Source: Pelecanus crispus (taxonomy: Eukaryota > Chordata > Aves > Pelecaniformes > Pelecanidae). Taken from it: a DNA stretch of 64,000 bases. The notes beneath the pieces were generated by a model. The model was not told where the DNA came from and did no database searches. It saw only the letters and a program-made list of their open reading frames with translations. Location of the stretch: positions 1,994,001 to 2,058,000 of the forward strand of contig NC_134649.1 of the NCBI RefSeq assembly GCF_030463565.1. The letters are read 5' to 3'. Shown here piece after piece: positions 1 to 13,600 of this stretch (position 1 is its first letter; every line of letters starts with the position of its first letter). The translations under genes were made by a program, and so were the position numbers.

Positions 1-3000
1 ATCTCCAGGAGTTCCCGGAGGAGCTGAAAAATCACGGAGCGTATTTAGGTGAGAAAGCCAAATGAGGCTCTGCTGCCAGGGCTGAATTCATGATTCTATG
101 CTTAATAATAGGAAGCACAACATATTTCTCAAATGACTAATAGCAGCCGGCACTCCCAGTGTAGGCGGTACTGTGCCTGGCTGTTTGCGAGCTCCGGTCA
201 GCGCGAGACCTGTGTTGCCCCTTGCTCAGAGATGCAGCGTACGCGAGCATCCTCACCTGGGAAGAGTCCAGTGTCAACCACGGTGTGAAGCACAGCAGTG
301 ATTTAAATGCAGAAGTAGCTCAGAGACAGGCCAGCCCGGGTCATCTACAGCGCTTACTGGAATGGTTTAAAAAGCACTGATGAAATGTCATGCCTAGGGA
401 GGAAATACCTGCTGGGTTAATCCATTCCATGTGCGGCGGCTGAAGCCCCGGAGTAAAAATGTCAGCCTGGTTTGCAAAATGAAGCCTCTCTCCGGAGATG
501 TGCGTGCCAGGTTGAGCTGCCCCGCGGCAGGGAGCGGGGTGGGGTGCTGCGGGGTCGCCCACCGGCGTGTCGGGGCTCTTCCTTCTGCTGGGAACACGAA
601 CAGCCCCCGGACACGCCGGTCATCTCCTGGGGTGACAGCAGAGTGTCCCCCGGGCTTGGCTGGAAGCGCCTGGAGCGGGCACGGCTGCAGCTGTGCAAGG
701 GGTGCCCAGGACAGTGCGTGGGGGCTCAGCTGGGCTCTGCCTTTCCCATTGCCTAGAGTAAGAAATCCAGAAATATTAAGAAAACACCGGTGCATCCCGC
801 TGCGGAGCAGCGCAGCTCGCCCAGTGCCAGGACCTGGGGTTTTCAAGGCCGATGTTTGGCTTAGGAATATCCCCCCAGGAGGGGAATATTTAGGGAGACA
901 GAGACCCCAAGTAAGGCCATGCCCAGGCAAAGGGGTCCGTAAACCCCAATAATCCCTGGAGATGCTCAAAATCCCTGGAGAAGAGGAGGCTGAGGGGAGA
1001 CCTTAACGCTCTCTACAACTACCTGAAAGGAGGTTGTACTGAGGTGGGTGTTGGGCTCTTCTCCCATGTAGTTAGCGATAGGATGAGAGGAAATGGGCTT
1101 AAGCTGTGCCAGGGGAGGTTTAGGTTGGAAATTAGGAAAAATTTCTTTACGGAAAGGGTGGTCAAGCATTGGAACAGGCTGTCCAGAGAGGTGGGGGAGT
1201 CCCCATCCCTGGAAGTGTTCAAAAAACGGGCAGATGTGGCACTTGGGGACATGGTTTAGTCTAGTCTACCCTTGATTGGCTTAGAGTAGACTTGGTAATG
1301 TAGGTTAATGGTTGGACTGGATGATCTTAAAGGGCTTTTCCAACCTAAACCATTCTATGATTCTATGAAAATCCAACTGGATGTGACCCCAAGTGATCTG
1401 ATCCAGCTTCATGGCTGGCAATGCTTTGAGTTTCTAATAATTTAAGTAGCATTTAAAACTGACTGTGAACATGCAGGAACCTGGAGCTGGGTTTGAAAAA
1501 TAGGATTTTGCAGCCCCAGTGTTATATTCCTACATAAGCCCATCCGCAACCACCGGCAAGTGCCAGAGCCCAGTGTGCAACGTGTGGTGTCGGTGATCCC
1601 GGAGCAGAAAATAACCCATCTGGGTAGGAAAGAGGGATTGCTCAGGGTTATTTCCATAAGGACTCGTGAGCAACGGTCTTGATGGATTCATGGCTTTTAT
1701 TAGACTGTGGATGTTAACATCAAGCCTCAGCAAAGTCGTTCACGCTTGGTTTTGGACGTGGTGTTGCTGGGGTCTCAAAGGAGCAGCGCGGTGGGCGCCA
1801 CAGCCTCCCGGAGTGCACGCACCTTGCTAGCATTTGTTTAAGTTGATTTGAGCCATGAAGTAAAACACTTATCAGGCTGTGAATTGGACTCGCCTTCGAT
1901 GAGAGAAGGATTTTACACGGGGTTAGCCGGCTGTGTTAGACAGTGCCAAAACTCTTGGCACAGCTGCGCTGCTCAGGGTGTAGGTAGGACCTGAGCAGGC
2001 AGCTCAAAGCCCAGGGCCAGGGAGCTGGGGATTATTTGAATGACTTTATCTTTGAAGAAATCTGGGTTTCTAGCTTCCCCATCTGGGAGGCGGCCAGAGT
2101 TGTGTCAGCAGCTGGGGGCTAATGCAAAGCAGATCACCGGGCAGCAGCTGGGAGCAGGCAGGGAGCCGCTCGGCCGGGCTCACCCCACGCCTGCCCGCCT
2201 TCCAGGTTACACCGTCTCCTCCGTCATATCCACCAAGCATGAGCGGATTTACGTGGCGGGAGCACCCAGGTTCAACCACACCGGGAAAGTCATCATTTTC
2301 AGCATGCACAACAACCGAAACCTCACCATCCACCAGGCACTGAAGGGAGAACAGGTAATGCCAGGGCACACGCTGCCAAGGATGCTGCAGGGATTTTCCT
2401 ACCTGGCACGCATGCTCCTCCATAAATCCTCCCCCTTCATTTTGCAAATTGTTCTGTTTAAATGGCTCGGCAGCGTAATGCATCCACGGGCAGCTGGGGA
2501 TGCTCTGGCTGTCACTGCATCCACAGCTCCGAACTGCATGACCGTAGCAGGGATGGGGACCGGAATGTCCCTGCGGTCCCTGCCGGGGAAGGTGGCAGTG
2601 CCCCTGCACACCGGGAGCGTTGCTGCCATCCCTTCCTCTGTCTCCTCCAGATCGGCTCCTACTACGGCAGTGAGATCAACTCCCTCGACGTCAACGGTGA
2701 CGGCGTCACCGATGTTTTGCTGGTGGGAGCCCCCATGTACTTCAGCGAGGGCAGGGAGAGGGGCAAGGTTTATGTCTACACGCTGCAGGAGGTACGTGGC
2801 AGCACCGTGGGGTGAGCCGGGGATGCTGCCGGGGCCTTTGGGTGCTACCACGGGAACTGTGTCCCCTCGTGTCACCTCCTCGGGGTGGCTCCAAGCTGCG
2901 CTCACCAGCCAGCTTCCATCAAACATCACAGGGCACAGCAGCCCGGTCCAAAGGCAACAGAGCTTGGCAGCGCCTCGCTGTTGTGGCTGCTGCGAGACTC

Positions 3001-4678
3001 GAGGAGGATTTGTCTGTTTTCCTTGTTTATAAACAGTCTCAGGGGGTTTGTTCGCTGCCAGCGAAGGGAATCCAGCCTGTGCTGGAGCAGAGCCGCCTCG
3101 AGGCTTCGCCTGCTCCCGGCTGGGCAAGCTTCCCGGCCCGGAGGAGGTGATGCACAGGGTGCAAGGCGAGGTCCTGCTGCTCCCGGCCCCGAGGAGGCAA
3201 AACACGGGGTGCAAGGCGGGGTCGTTGCAACATGGGTGTCTGTTGGGCAGAACAGTCTCCATCCACTTTGCTCCCCCAAAACCGTTCCCTCCAAGAGCAC
3301 CCTCCTGCCCAGAGGCTGGGGTTGTGGGGAGTAGCAAGGTCAGTCCCTCCACCATCACTTCGGGGCACAGACGGGACATGTGCCACCCCTGTCCCCTGCC
3401 CTGGCGCCCAGCAGCGCTCTGGGGCAGGACCAGCTTTCCTGCCGCCCTCAAATCTGGCTGAAAATGCAGTTTCTGAGCCAAATCTGTCAGGCTCCGGGGG
3501 CATGCGGGGCAGCGAGCAGGTCACGCTCTATATCCAAGGCTGCAGAGCCCGCCCAGAGAGGCAGGAGTCCCCCATATCTAAAGCACAATTTTTTATGCAA
3601 TTATTTATGTAGGTTGCTGTAAAAGGAAGGCAAAGCAGGCGTGGGGCTGGCGCAGGGCTCATCCATTCCCAAGGGACGTGCTGAGCAGAAAGTCCCACGG
3701 CCCCAGGATGGCTCTCACCTCCTTCCTTAGAGAAATTGCTCGCATGTGACTGCATCTTGTTTGCTTGCCTTTGAGGGTTTTCTCCTCTTGCCACGCTTGC
3801 TGCTGACATTTTTCGGGGGGGGGTGTTTTGCCTTTTCTCTTTGGCTGGCCCAGCAGAACCGCTTCGTTTCCAGTGGTGCCCTCGTCGATCTGCAGAGCTA
3901 CCAGAACTCCCGCTTCGGCTCCTGCATCGCCGCCGTGCCCGACCTCAACCAGGACTCCTACAACGACCTCGTCGTCGGGGCGCCTTTGGAGGACGAGCAC
4001 CAGGGAGCTATATACATCTTCCTCGGCTTCGAAAACACCATCCTGAAGAAGTACAAGCAGGTACGGCTCCCGGGTGCTTTGGTCGTCCTTGTCCTTCATC
4101 CAACTAAATGTCGTTTGTGCCCATTTAAGGACTGATAGAGCACAATAAATTCACACGCCGTATCACATTGTTAATTATTATTGCCCAATATTTTCTCTTG
4201 TGAGGGGTCCAAGGCAAAACAAAAGTAGAGTATGGAATGCATGCTTGAAATTAGGGGCAACACAGTTGCACACGAATTAGTTGCACACGGTGCAAAGGAT
4301 TGCAGTAGATAAGATATTTCTCACGCTTGTGAGAAACAGTAAATACACAGAGTAATTTCAGCAGAAATCTCTGCATGGTGTCTTCGAAGAGAAACTGCTC
4401 TCATTCCCTGGAAAACTATGTTTGGTGCAATCACTTGGAAAGGGGCGTCTTCCGTAGCATGGTGGAGGTCAGCATGGCAAACCCCTCCTTCGCAGGCAGG
4501 GATGCTCCTGCTGGAACCCAGACTGGATTCTCCCTTTTGCTTTTCAGCGGATAGCTGCTGCGGACCTCGCGCCAGGCCTGATGTATTTTGGATGCAGCAT
4601 CCACGGACAGCTAGACCTGAACGAAGATGGGCTCATAGACTTGGCCGTTGGCTCTCTGGGGAACGCCGTGCTGTTGTG
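1..4678 (+). CDS. ITGA11: ITGA11 beta-propeller exons with three Ca2+-binding FG-GAP loops
   Basis: Five exons (<1-48, 2206-2354, 2651-2791, 3854-4060, 4548-4678) encode the last blades of the seven-bladed propeller. The first reads ...ELKNHGAYL and runs off the window start. [13 protein letters not shown] is in the second exon. Three DxDxDG-type loops follow one per exon: DVNGDGVTD (2651-2791), DLNQDSYND (3854-4060) and DLNEDGLID (4548-4678). In the integrin family these loops bind Ca2+ on the lower face of the propeller. The 4548-4678 exon ends inside the Trp codon (TG|G) with a slightly unusual donor, GTTAGC, and the frame resumes exactly at 5341. Confidence 0.95.
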
Positions 4679-7600
4679 GTTAGCTGTATCTCATTTGGCA
4701 CTCTCCTCTGCCTGAAGCTCATTACGATATGCTGACATTTTTCGGGGGAAAACAGATGTCCCAACAATCTGACCCATCTTTCCACAGTAACGACTCCCTG
4801 TCCAGCAGGGCCATGGGATTTCAATGCCATTGGGACCTAGAAGGACATCAGAGTTGGTTTTGCATTGAATTTCATCGTTAGCTCCCCAGGAGTTTCAAGC
4901 CAGCTAATTGATTTGTGGTGATTTGCCCAGGCTCCCTCTCTTCTTATTTAATAAGAACAACTTAATAATTTCAAATATTGATTAATGATTGGAAAGTCAC
5001 TTGAAGCTGTTAGGACGGAGGGTAGCTGTGCCCAGCAGAGATGGGCCACCCTGGGGTCTGCTTGGAAAGTGCACTCAAGGGGCCAAATCCTGGCCTTGGT
5101 GTTGAGCTACTTCACTGGCACAAGCAGGAGGCAAGAGATTTTATTCTTCAAATACTATATAGATGAGCTGAGAGTAGCTCAGCATACTGTGGTGGCCTTT
5201 GGTCTTCCTCAGCACCTTCTTGATGTTGAGAAAACGGGTGAAAAGGGTGAATCAGGAGCTGTGGGAGAGTTTTGGAGGCTGCTGCAGACGTCTGTGGGTA
5301 TCCTGTGCCCCAGCACATCTGACCCTTGCTCGCCCCGCAGGTCCCGCAGCGTGGTCCAGATCAACGCCAGCATCCGCTTCGAGCCCCCCAAAATCAACAT
5401 CTTCACCAAGGACTGCAAGCGGAACGGGAAGGATGCCACCTGCATGACTGCCTCCATCTGCTTCACCGCCATCTTCCTCTCGGCTCACTTCCAGACGGCC
5501 AGCGTGGGTAAGCAGGACGGCTGCTCGCGCAACAAAAAACCCAATTTATGCGTTGCTTAGGTCTCCGGCCCCAAGGGAGCACCCGGCTTCTGCCAAGGGA
5601 AACCATCCAGGAGTTTGGCATGTCTGGAGGAGTGCACGTTGCCATCTGCCACATCCCTTTTCACCCACAAATTGGTCCCTACCCTGGCTGCTGTAGCAGG
5701 GACAGTGGCTCTGCCATTAAGCAGTGCCAAGAAACACCCCAAGGATACAACCGTACCTGTGTTTAACCTCTTCTCTCACCTACGCCCTGGGACAAGCTCT
5801 CCTGCAGCTCGTCTTGCCGTGGTACATGCGATGGGGATGTCACCACCACCCCACCAGCCAGCGGGACAGGAGAGGACATGCCCAGACCATGTCCTGCAGA
5901 GCTCCTCCATCCTCCCCGCTGCAGCAGCAGGACACATCTGCCGACCATATGTGCATGTTTCCCTAATACTCCAGGGAATCTCTGTGAAGCTATTGGCCAG
6001 CTCTGCTATTAAACCCTGGCATGTTGCTGTGACCCCGCATCTACCCAGCGGATGCCCGTGACTCAGCTGGAGCAGGGGAAGTGATAGTGGCTCAGCTCCC
6101 TGCAACCTAGCAGCAAACACTATCGAAGGAAAATCAAGTCCCGAGCAAAGCTAAAGGAAAAGGTCCCATCCCCTAGAGCAAGAATTTTGATTTGTACTAT
6201 CAAATCCAGTCTTTTCCTCATCCTTGCTATAATTTTGGAGCTTGCAGGACAAAAAGCTGAGTGGGGTTTTCTTTATTTATTTATTTTTACACTTATTTCT
6301 ACCTAGAAGATCGTCCTGTGGATGGTGCGTGCTGGGGGCTGGCAGTTGCTCTTTGCTTTCTTGCATGTTTTGCATCACACTGGTGAAGTGGGTGCAAATC
6401 CACCCCTGTTCAGCACAGGGTTGGGGACCTTCAGTTTCTTTTTGACAGCGCTGCAGGAAGCAAGATCTCCAGTAAAGCATCTAGGAGAGGAGAGTGCTCC
6501 AGGGTACAATACCTCCAGAAGTGGTACAGGCCGGCATGTGAATATATGAGGCAGATGGTTATATACGCTGCACAGGTTTTACTCAGTGTCTTGTAATAAT
6601 GCATTTTTAAAATTCCTCATTTGACCCGGAGAGTGAATGCTTTGCCCAAAAGAAATGTCTCTTCTCCCAAGTGACAAGCAATAGGACAAGAGGAAATGGG
6701 CTCAAGTTGCATCAGGGGAGGTCTAGATTGGAAATTAGGAGAAATTTCTTCATGGAAAGAGTGGCCAAGCATTGGAACAGGCTGCCCAGAGAGGTGGGGG
6801 AGTCCTCATCCCTGGAGGGGTTCAAAAAACGGGCAGAGGTGGCACTTTGGGACATGGTTTAGTGGGCATGGTGGTGTTGGGTTGATGGTTGGGCTGATGA
6901 TCTTAGAGATCCTTTCCAACCTTAATGATTCCTAGTTCTTACTTTCATTAAAAAATAATCCAGCCACCAAGCCAGGAAACATGAAATTAATTCTTCCTCT
7001 CCCCTTAATTGGTTTAGTGGTGGACTTGGTAGTGTGAGGTTAATGGTTGGCCTGGATGATCTTAAAGGTCTTTTCCAACCTAAACGATCCTGTGATTCTA
7101 TGATTCTATGAAACAGGTAACAATAGCTATAACCTGATTTTCCCAATTTTCCCTTAGCGTGCTCCCTGCCACGCTCCTCCCAGCCAGGCAATAGGGGTTT
7201 GAGTGCACAATAACCCTTTTTTTTGACCCAGCATTGCTACATAGCGAACATAACCCTGGGGAGAAGCCCTGATGGCACTGCTCTCCTTCCAGCACTGCGG
7301 TACAATGCCACCATTGACGAGCGCAGGTATACACCACGGGCTCACCTGGACGAGAGCGGAGAGCGGCACACACAGAAGGGGCTGGTGCTGCTCGCCGGGC
7401 AGGAGCACTGCGACCGGCTCCAGTTCCACGTCCTGGTGAGTGTGAAGTAGGACAAGGCTGGGGTCTCCTCCTCTGCCAGCCCCCGGGGAGAGCCAGCTGC
7501 CCAAACAAAGATGCTCTCCACCTTGTGCAAAACAGCGATGCACCAGGACACAGTCAGAGGAGCCTCAATGGCTTCATGGGGCTGGAAATGAGCCTCATCC

Positions 7601-10600
7601 CACAGCCTGGATTTCTCTGCGCTGGGTTTGATGTGGTCAGGGATGGAGCTGCCGGCGCACGGCAGCTGCTGGGTCCCCAAGCACTGATTTCATTGCAGCC
7701 CCAGCTTGCACTGTGCTCCTTTCCACGAGCTGCTAGCTGTGCCCTCAGGGAGGGCGTGCACTCCTGAAACCCAGGTCAGGCTGGTCATCCTGCTCCAAAA
7801 TTGGTGAAAACTCATTTTTTTCATCAGGCACCAAATGCCTCCATGCCAGTCCCTGGTGCTTTCACCCTCTGCACCCCTCTGACCATCAGGGTCCCCCTCC
7901 CCGGCTGCAGGAGCCAGTGAAACCCTCTGCATTGCTCGCAGGGAACAGCTGATGCACAAACCTGGCCAAAATGAAACATTCCGAGTGAATGATGAGAATA
8001 GTGCAGAGGCCAGGGAGGGCCGAACTGCCAGACTGGCCCGGCCCCAAGCCCTGGCCTGAACCGCCGTGAACTTCTGGGAAATTTGAGTCTGGATCTCGAG
8101 ATGGAGCTTGTGATTTAGCCCAAGAAGCATCTCGCTTCAGAGCATCTAACTGTACCTCGTGCAGCTGGGGTAATGCATGGCAAGAGCTCATAGAGCTGCA
8201 GGAAAGGTGCGGCTTCGCTGCCGGCCAGACAAGCCCCTGGTAAGGGTTGCAGGACAGCTCTGTCCCCCCTGGGAGCCTGGTTCAGGGTCAGTCCCCCCGG
8301 ATCATCCATCTTTTGGAGCCAGCATCTCCAGGGTGAAGCATTTCCCGCACCATCAGATGAGTGTTGAGTAGCACCGCTGAGCTTGGGTTGTGCCTAGGTA
8401 AGGGCTAGCTGGAGAGACAGGATGATTACACACCAAGTATACCAGATCGTAAAGCTTTTATTTCATACAATAATCACACATGCCTGTAGTTCTGCCTTAC
8501 CTTGCTCCCTGATGCTGCCCCTCCGTGAGCAGGAGCCCTGTCCTTCTCAACGATGCTTTCCATCCGCCACAGGACACAGCTGACTATGTGAAGCCGGTGA
8601 CGTTCTCCATCGACTACGAGCTGGAGCACCCTGAGAACGGCCCCATGCTGGACGACGGCTGGCCCACCTCGCTCAAGGTCTCGGTAGGTAGCGGCACCGA
8701 CCTCTGTGGATGCCTTTTGTCAAACACTGGGTCATCAGATTTGTCTCTGATTGTAGCATTTGCTTCTTTATCTTTGGGCTGTAATCCCTGGTCCCTCCCG
8801 TGATAGCAATGTGTTTGCATTCACTGCAGCCTGGGATCACCTCCCATGTCCCTTCTCCTTGGAGTATAACCTGGGGTGCAAAGTGTCACCGAGCTGCTCT
8901 TGCTGTCCCCCTCAGGTCCCTTTCTGGAATGGGTGCAATGAGGATGAGCACTGCGTCCCTGATCTGGTCCTGGACGCCAGAAGCGATGTGCCCAGTGCCA
9001 TGTGAGTAGGTCACCAGAGCATCCTCCCAACCAGAATCACAACCCAGGGGGTCTCCAAAACCCAGCCCCAACCCATGCTCCATAGATACTGGCATCGCAG
9101 CCAGTCCTTCATCCAACAGCACCCCAAGGTGCTCCTTGGCACCTCTGCTCGCAGTGGGTCTCTGAGCCTCTGCCTGTTCCCTCCCTGGAACGAATAGGTG
9201 GTTTTTCAGGGAATCCACAAAACAGCTAATATTTGATGTCATGGTGATGAGGCCCAGGGAGACAAATCAGTAAATAACAGGGGGAAATAAATGCAAGGCT
9301 GGCATCACCCACTTGGCAATTACAGGCTTGACTCACGCAACAGAAATAATTATATGCTACATCTGATCGCGTAGAGAGCTTTTAAAGGTTATCTAGGAGC
9401 ACAGGAGCCTGAATCTCCACCTCCCGCTGATGGCAGTGGGCTCTGGACCAAGTTCGTGGCCAGCGCTGCTACCTAGGGATTACTTGTATCCCATAATTCA
9501 GCATTTATTGCTGTGTCTCCTGTAAAGTTCTTGGTCCTGAGGCTGCGACCCAGGGCATGACTGGTTCTGGCTGGGTTGTGCTGCAGGAGGTCGAAGTGAG
9601 CTGTAGGTAGGGGATTATTTATGGATCTTAGTGGCTGGAGTCCTACAATCATGGGCAGACACCATGGTCTACCAAGGTGCCGGACTTCTAGTCCAGTTCC
9701 TTCCGAAGCCTGTGGAGCTTTCCCAATGGCATCAGTGGGCACCGGATTGTGCCCTGCAAGAGCAGCCAACGTGGAGATGGTTTCTGCTGAGAAAACCACT
9801 TTTGAGGTGACTTGTTGGGATAGAGCTATTCCTTCAAACCTGTGCCCTGGCTGCCCCGCTGTTAGAGGCAGAAGGTGGCTCTGAAGGTGGCACCGTCCTT
9901 CATTCTCCTTTCCCTTTTTATTTTGCATAAAGAAAATAAATGCCCAAACACCCATCAAGTCTGTAAAAGCAGATGCTGCCATTGCAGTTTGTGCTGGTAA
10001 ACTTACCGGGAGGTAGATCTCAGCCAGGCTGAAACTAAATGCCAGCTTTACCCTTTGCTAATGGTATGGGATCTGCTTTTCCCTTACACCCCAGCTGTAT
10101 TAAGAGCTCCTAACTGGGTCTGAGAAAGCTAGGCACCGTTAGCCAAAAATCACAAGCGAACTGATGGTCCACGGGAGGAATTTGTGATTCCTCTTTCCGT
10201 AGCAGTGCAGCACAACAGAGGGAGAGCAGGGATTTCTTTGCACTGTCCTATGCACCGTGCACATAAAAATCCCGGGGCTAGGTCTTGGCACGGTTCTGCA
10301 GGTAGCTCTTGCCTTCACCGCTGCCTTCCTCTCGCAGGGAGTACTGCCGGCGGGCTCTGCGGAAGGCACTGCCGGACTGCTCAGCCTTCACCCTCTCCTT
10401 CGACACCTCTGTCTTCGTCATCGAGAGCAGCAGGAGGAGGGTGGCCGTGGAGGCGGTGCTGGAGAACCGTGGCGAAAACGCCTACAGCACGGTCCTCAAC
10501 ATTTCCTTCTCCAAAAACCTCCAGTTTGCCAGCTTGATCCCCAAGGTGAGGCTGCCGGGGGAGATCCAGGGCTTTCCAGAAGCGCTTCTAATCCCGGCCG

Positions 10601-13600
10601 GATGAGAAAGCTGTGTCCTAAACCAGAGCCCAAAAATGTCTCCATCCCTCATAAATCAGACATGTTTATGGGCTTAGTTTCTAAGCACTTACAGCCCTTT
10701 CAGCTCTTTATTTTGGAAATACAAAAACGTTTGAATTTTAAGAGCCTGAAAGAAGGTCAAATGCAGATGAAATTATTTCCCTCTTTATTTTTCTACTCTA
10801 ATAGTTTAAAAATACTTGCTGCACACGGCCAAGTTCCTGTCAGGGATGAATTTTTGCAGCTGAGATATAACTCCTGGAAGTATGGGCTGATAATGGGAAC
10901 GTGGCCACAACTCAGCACCGAGCCGGGTGATGCCACTTCTCTACGGCTGTCCCCTGGATGAGCCCATCGTGCCCCATCCATTCCCACCCTCCCCAATATT
11001 TCACCCCCACCACCCACTTGGTCTCGGTGCAACTCCTCCCTTTTCCCAGCGAGGTTTGGGAAATATGCTGATGCTGCTGAGCCCTCACTCATCCCCCCAA
11101 TGACTTCATACCCGCCCGCAGATCCCATGTCCTGCATTTGTTTTTCTACAAGCCGTGCCAAGGGAAAATTGTGGGGCACGTTGCCCACAAAATAAGAAAA
11201 ATGCATTTCCTGAGAGATTACTCCAAATTAAGTGAGAGGGAAAAACTCTACGATGCTCGGTAACAGAAAGCACCATGCAGCAGCAGTTGCAGGAAATATC
11301 TGTAGCTGGTTATAGAAGCATCACTGCTAACGGGTTCCTGGCTGCCGCTCCTTATAAATAAGCAAATTGCCAACCTAAGGGGATGGATGTTTGTGTCAGT
11401 GGCTTTACAGAGACCCAAATAAAGAGGAGTTGTGGCCCCAGCAAGTCCATAATCTCAGCAGATGAGCGGAAGAAAGCTCCGGGGCATTGCTGATGGCTGT
11501 CAAGGCATTTTCCCTGCAGCTGATGCTGGGATAATTCAGCTCCTGGGTAGGACTTGTCCGGTGGCAGCAGCTTGAACCAAGACCCTTGCGGGGTCTAACA
11601 CAGCCGAAAACTGGAATAGCTCATCATCTCATGGTGGGGATGGACACCTGCATACAACCAGGCTACAACCTCTCGTAGGGTTGCTACAGCTTGGCAGCGA
11701 TGGGTCAGTGTCCCATCCCAGCCTGTGCCTGGGCTTTGCGATGGGCAGGAGCTTCCCCAGCCTGGCTGGTGAGCTGGAAGGTGTTCAAGCAGCAGGAACA
11801 TAATTGTTGAGACGAGGAGATTAAATATTTCTGCTTAGCTGGTGGCCATGCAGAATAACAGCTCATGTTATCTCTTGACGCTTCTCTGTGACTCCTCATC
11901 ACAGAAAAATATTCTTCTTCCTAACTATAGTGCCAAGAATAATGGGGGTTCATTCATTCACCTCTGCAGTTAAATTCCTAAGGAGGATTTAAACGAGAAA
12001 GCTGGAAGCCACTTCCTAGAAATGCCCCTCTCCAGGAATGGCCCTCGGAATTCAGCTGCATGGGAAGGATTCCCAGCCTGCAGCAAGCAGGGGGGTTGGT
12101 TGGTTTGTTTGGGTTTTTTCTTCCAAAAGTTAAAGGCTGTTTTGAGCCCCGTAGGGTTTCTTTGCTGCTTTCATAAAGAGCCAGGTCATGGGGCTCGTGC
12201 CCAGTGTCATGGACACATCACATCCCGTTTTAGGACGACACGGACATCAACATCGACTGCATGACCGAAGACAAGCACCCCAACAAGAAAGTGTGCAATG
12301 TGAGCTACCCGTTCTTCCGAGCCAAGGCCAAGGTAAAGCTATTCCCTCCTGCCCAAATAAAGCTTCATCCACGGGACGGGAGCCGTCTTTGGGCTGGGTG
12401 GCTTTGAACAGGGTTTTTAAAGATCAACATTTGGTTTCTTCCCTCCCTCTGTCCATTGCTGGTGTTTGAAAGCTGCGTTAGGGGAGCCAGGATGGTTAGG
12501 ACACTGCTTGATGCTAAGAGAGCACCAAAATCAAACCCAGCTCCTCCGAGTCAAAGAATTTGACTCCAGTCCTTTGGAGCAATTTAATGGTGGCTTCAAA
12601 GCACTGATGGTAACTTCCCCGAGCTCCTTCCTCGCAGGATGAGGCACCCTTCCCTGCCTGAGAGTTTTTCCTTGCTCTGAACGCCCAGGGTCCCTCCGGA
12701 CCCTCCTCTGAGCCTGCCCAAGCCCCCTCGGGCTGGTGGCATCCTCCAAACCACAGCTCTTGGGGTTCCCAGCACTTGGGGTAAGCCCAGGTCCAGTGAG
12801 CATCATTTTTTATATCCATAAACCCCTTTGCAAACGTTACATGCAGCATTAAGGTAGGGAAGGAAAAGCGAGGAGATGCCACGGGCAGAGCAGGACCTCG
12901 CTCGTCGGGGCCACTCTCTGCAGTCACCTTGCGAAATTCCACCTGCCCGTCCTGCACCCCCATGGGAAAATGGGCCAAGACAGACGGGATCTAAAGAGAA
13001 AAGTCTTTCCAACCACTGTATCCGCCTGAAGCCTTTCCTTGTCAGAAGCTTGATAATGACAGATGAGCTCCAGGCACCTCGCTAGGCTTTAAAGCTCCCA
13101 AAAAAGCCCTCTCAGATGCCTGTGGCCGTGCACAAGAGCGCAGCAGCCCCGACTCCCCATGACCTACGGGGGCTGAGAATGCATCTGCGTGGCATCAGGT
13201 AGTCCAGGTCCTGCCAAAACAAAGACAAGCTGGAAATGGAAATTTGGCCCAAGAGCAGCAGGAGCTTTAATATTATACTCAGCTGTGCAGTCCCAGACAG
13301 TTTGAGGTCATTGCCACAGCTCTTGCAGATGTGACATTTATCACATTTTATTGTTGTTGGCCTCTCTCCCCCTGCCTTCCCCCGCCAGCCAACCCCGTGC
13401 CGCAGATGGGAGCGAGCGGCCTCTCGCTGCAGGTCCCCCGGAGGGTTTCTTTTCCAAAGGGGGGCTGCTTGCTTCGCCATTCTCAGAGCAAAAAAATGCG
13501 GTGTGCGGGGCTGAGAGCACATCCTGCAAATCCCCGGCGTGGCCTCTTCTCTCCCAGGCTCTGCCCAAAGCCCGGCACCTTCTCCCGGAAGGATCAAGGG

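Noticed and set aside
1044-1259. Open frame [16 protein letters not shown] as a host gene
   Set aside because: It is the C-terminal piece of the CR1 ORF2 protein within a truncated LINE, not a host coding exon.
2399-3481. A 360-codon minus-strand open frame in ITGA11
   Set aside because: It runs antisense over a genuine ITGA11 exon (2651-2791) and GC-rich intron and shows no family resemblance.
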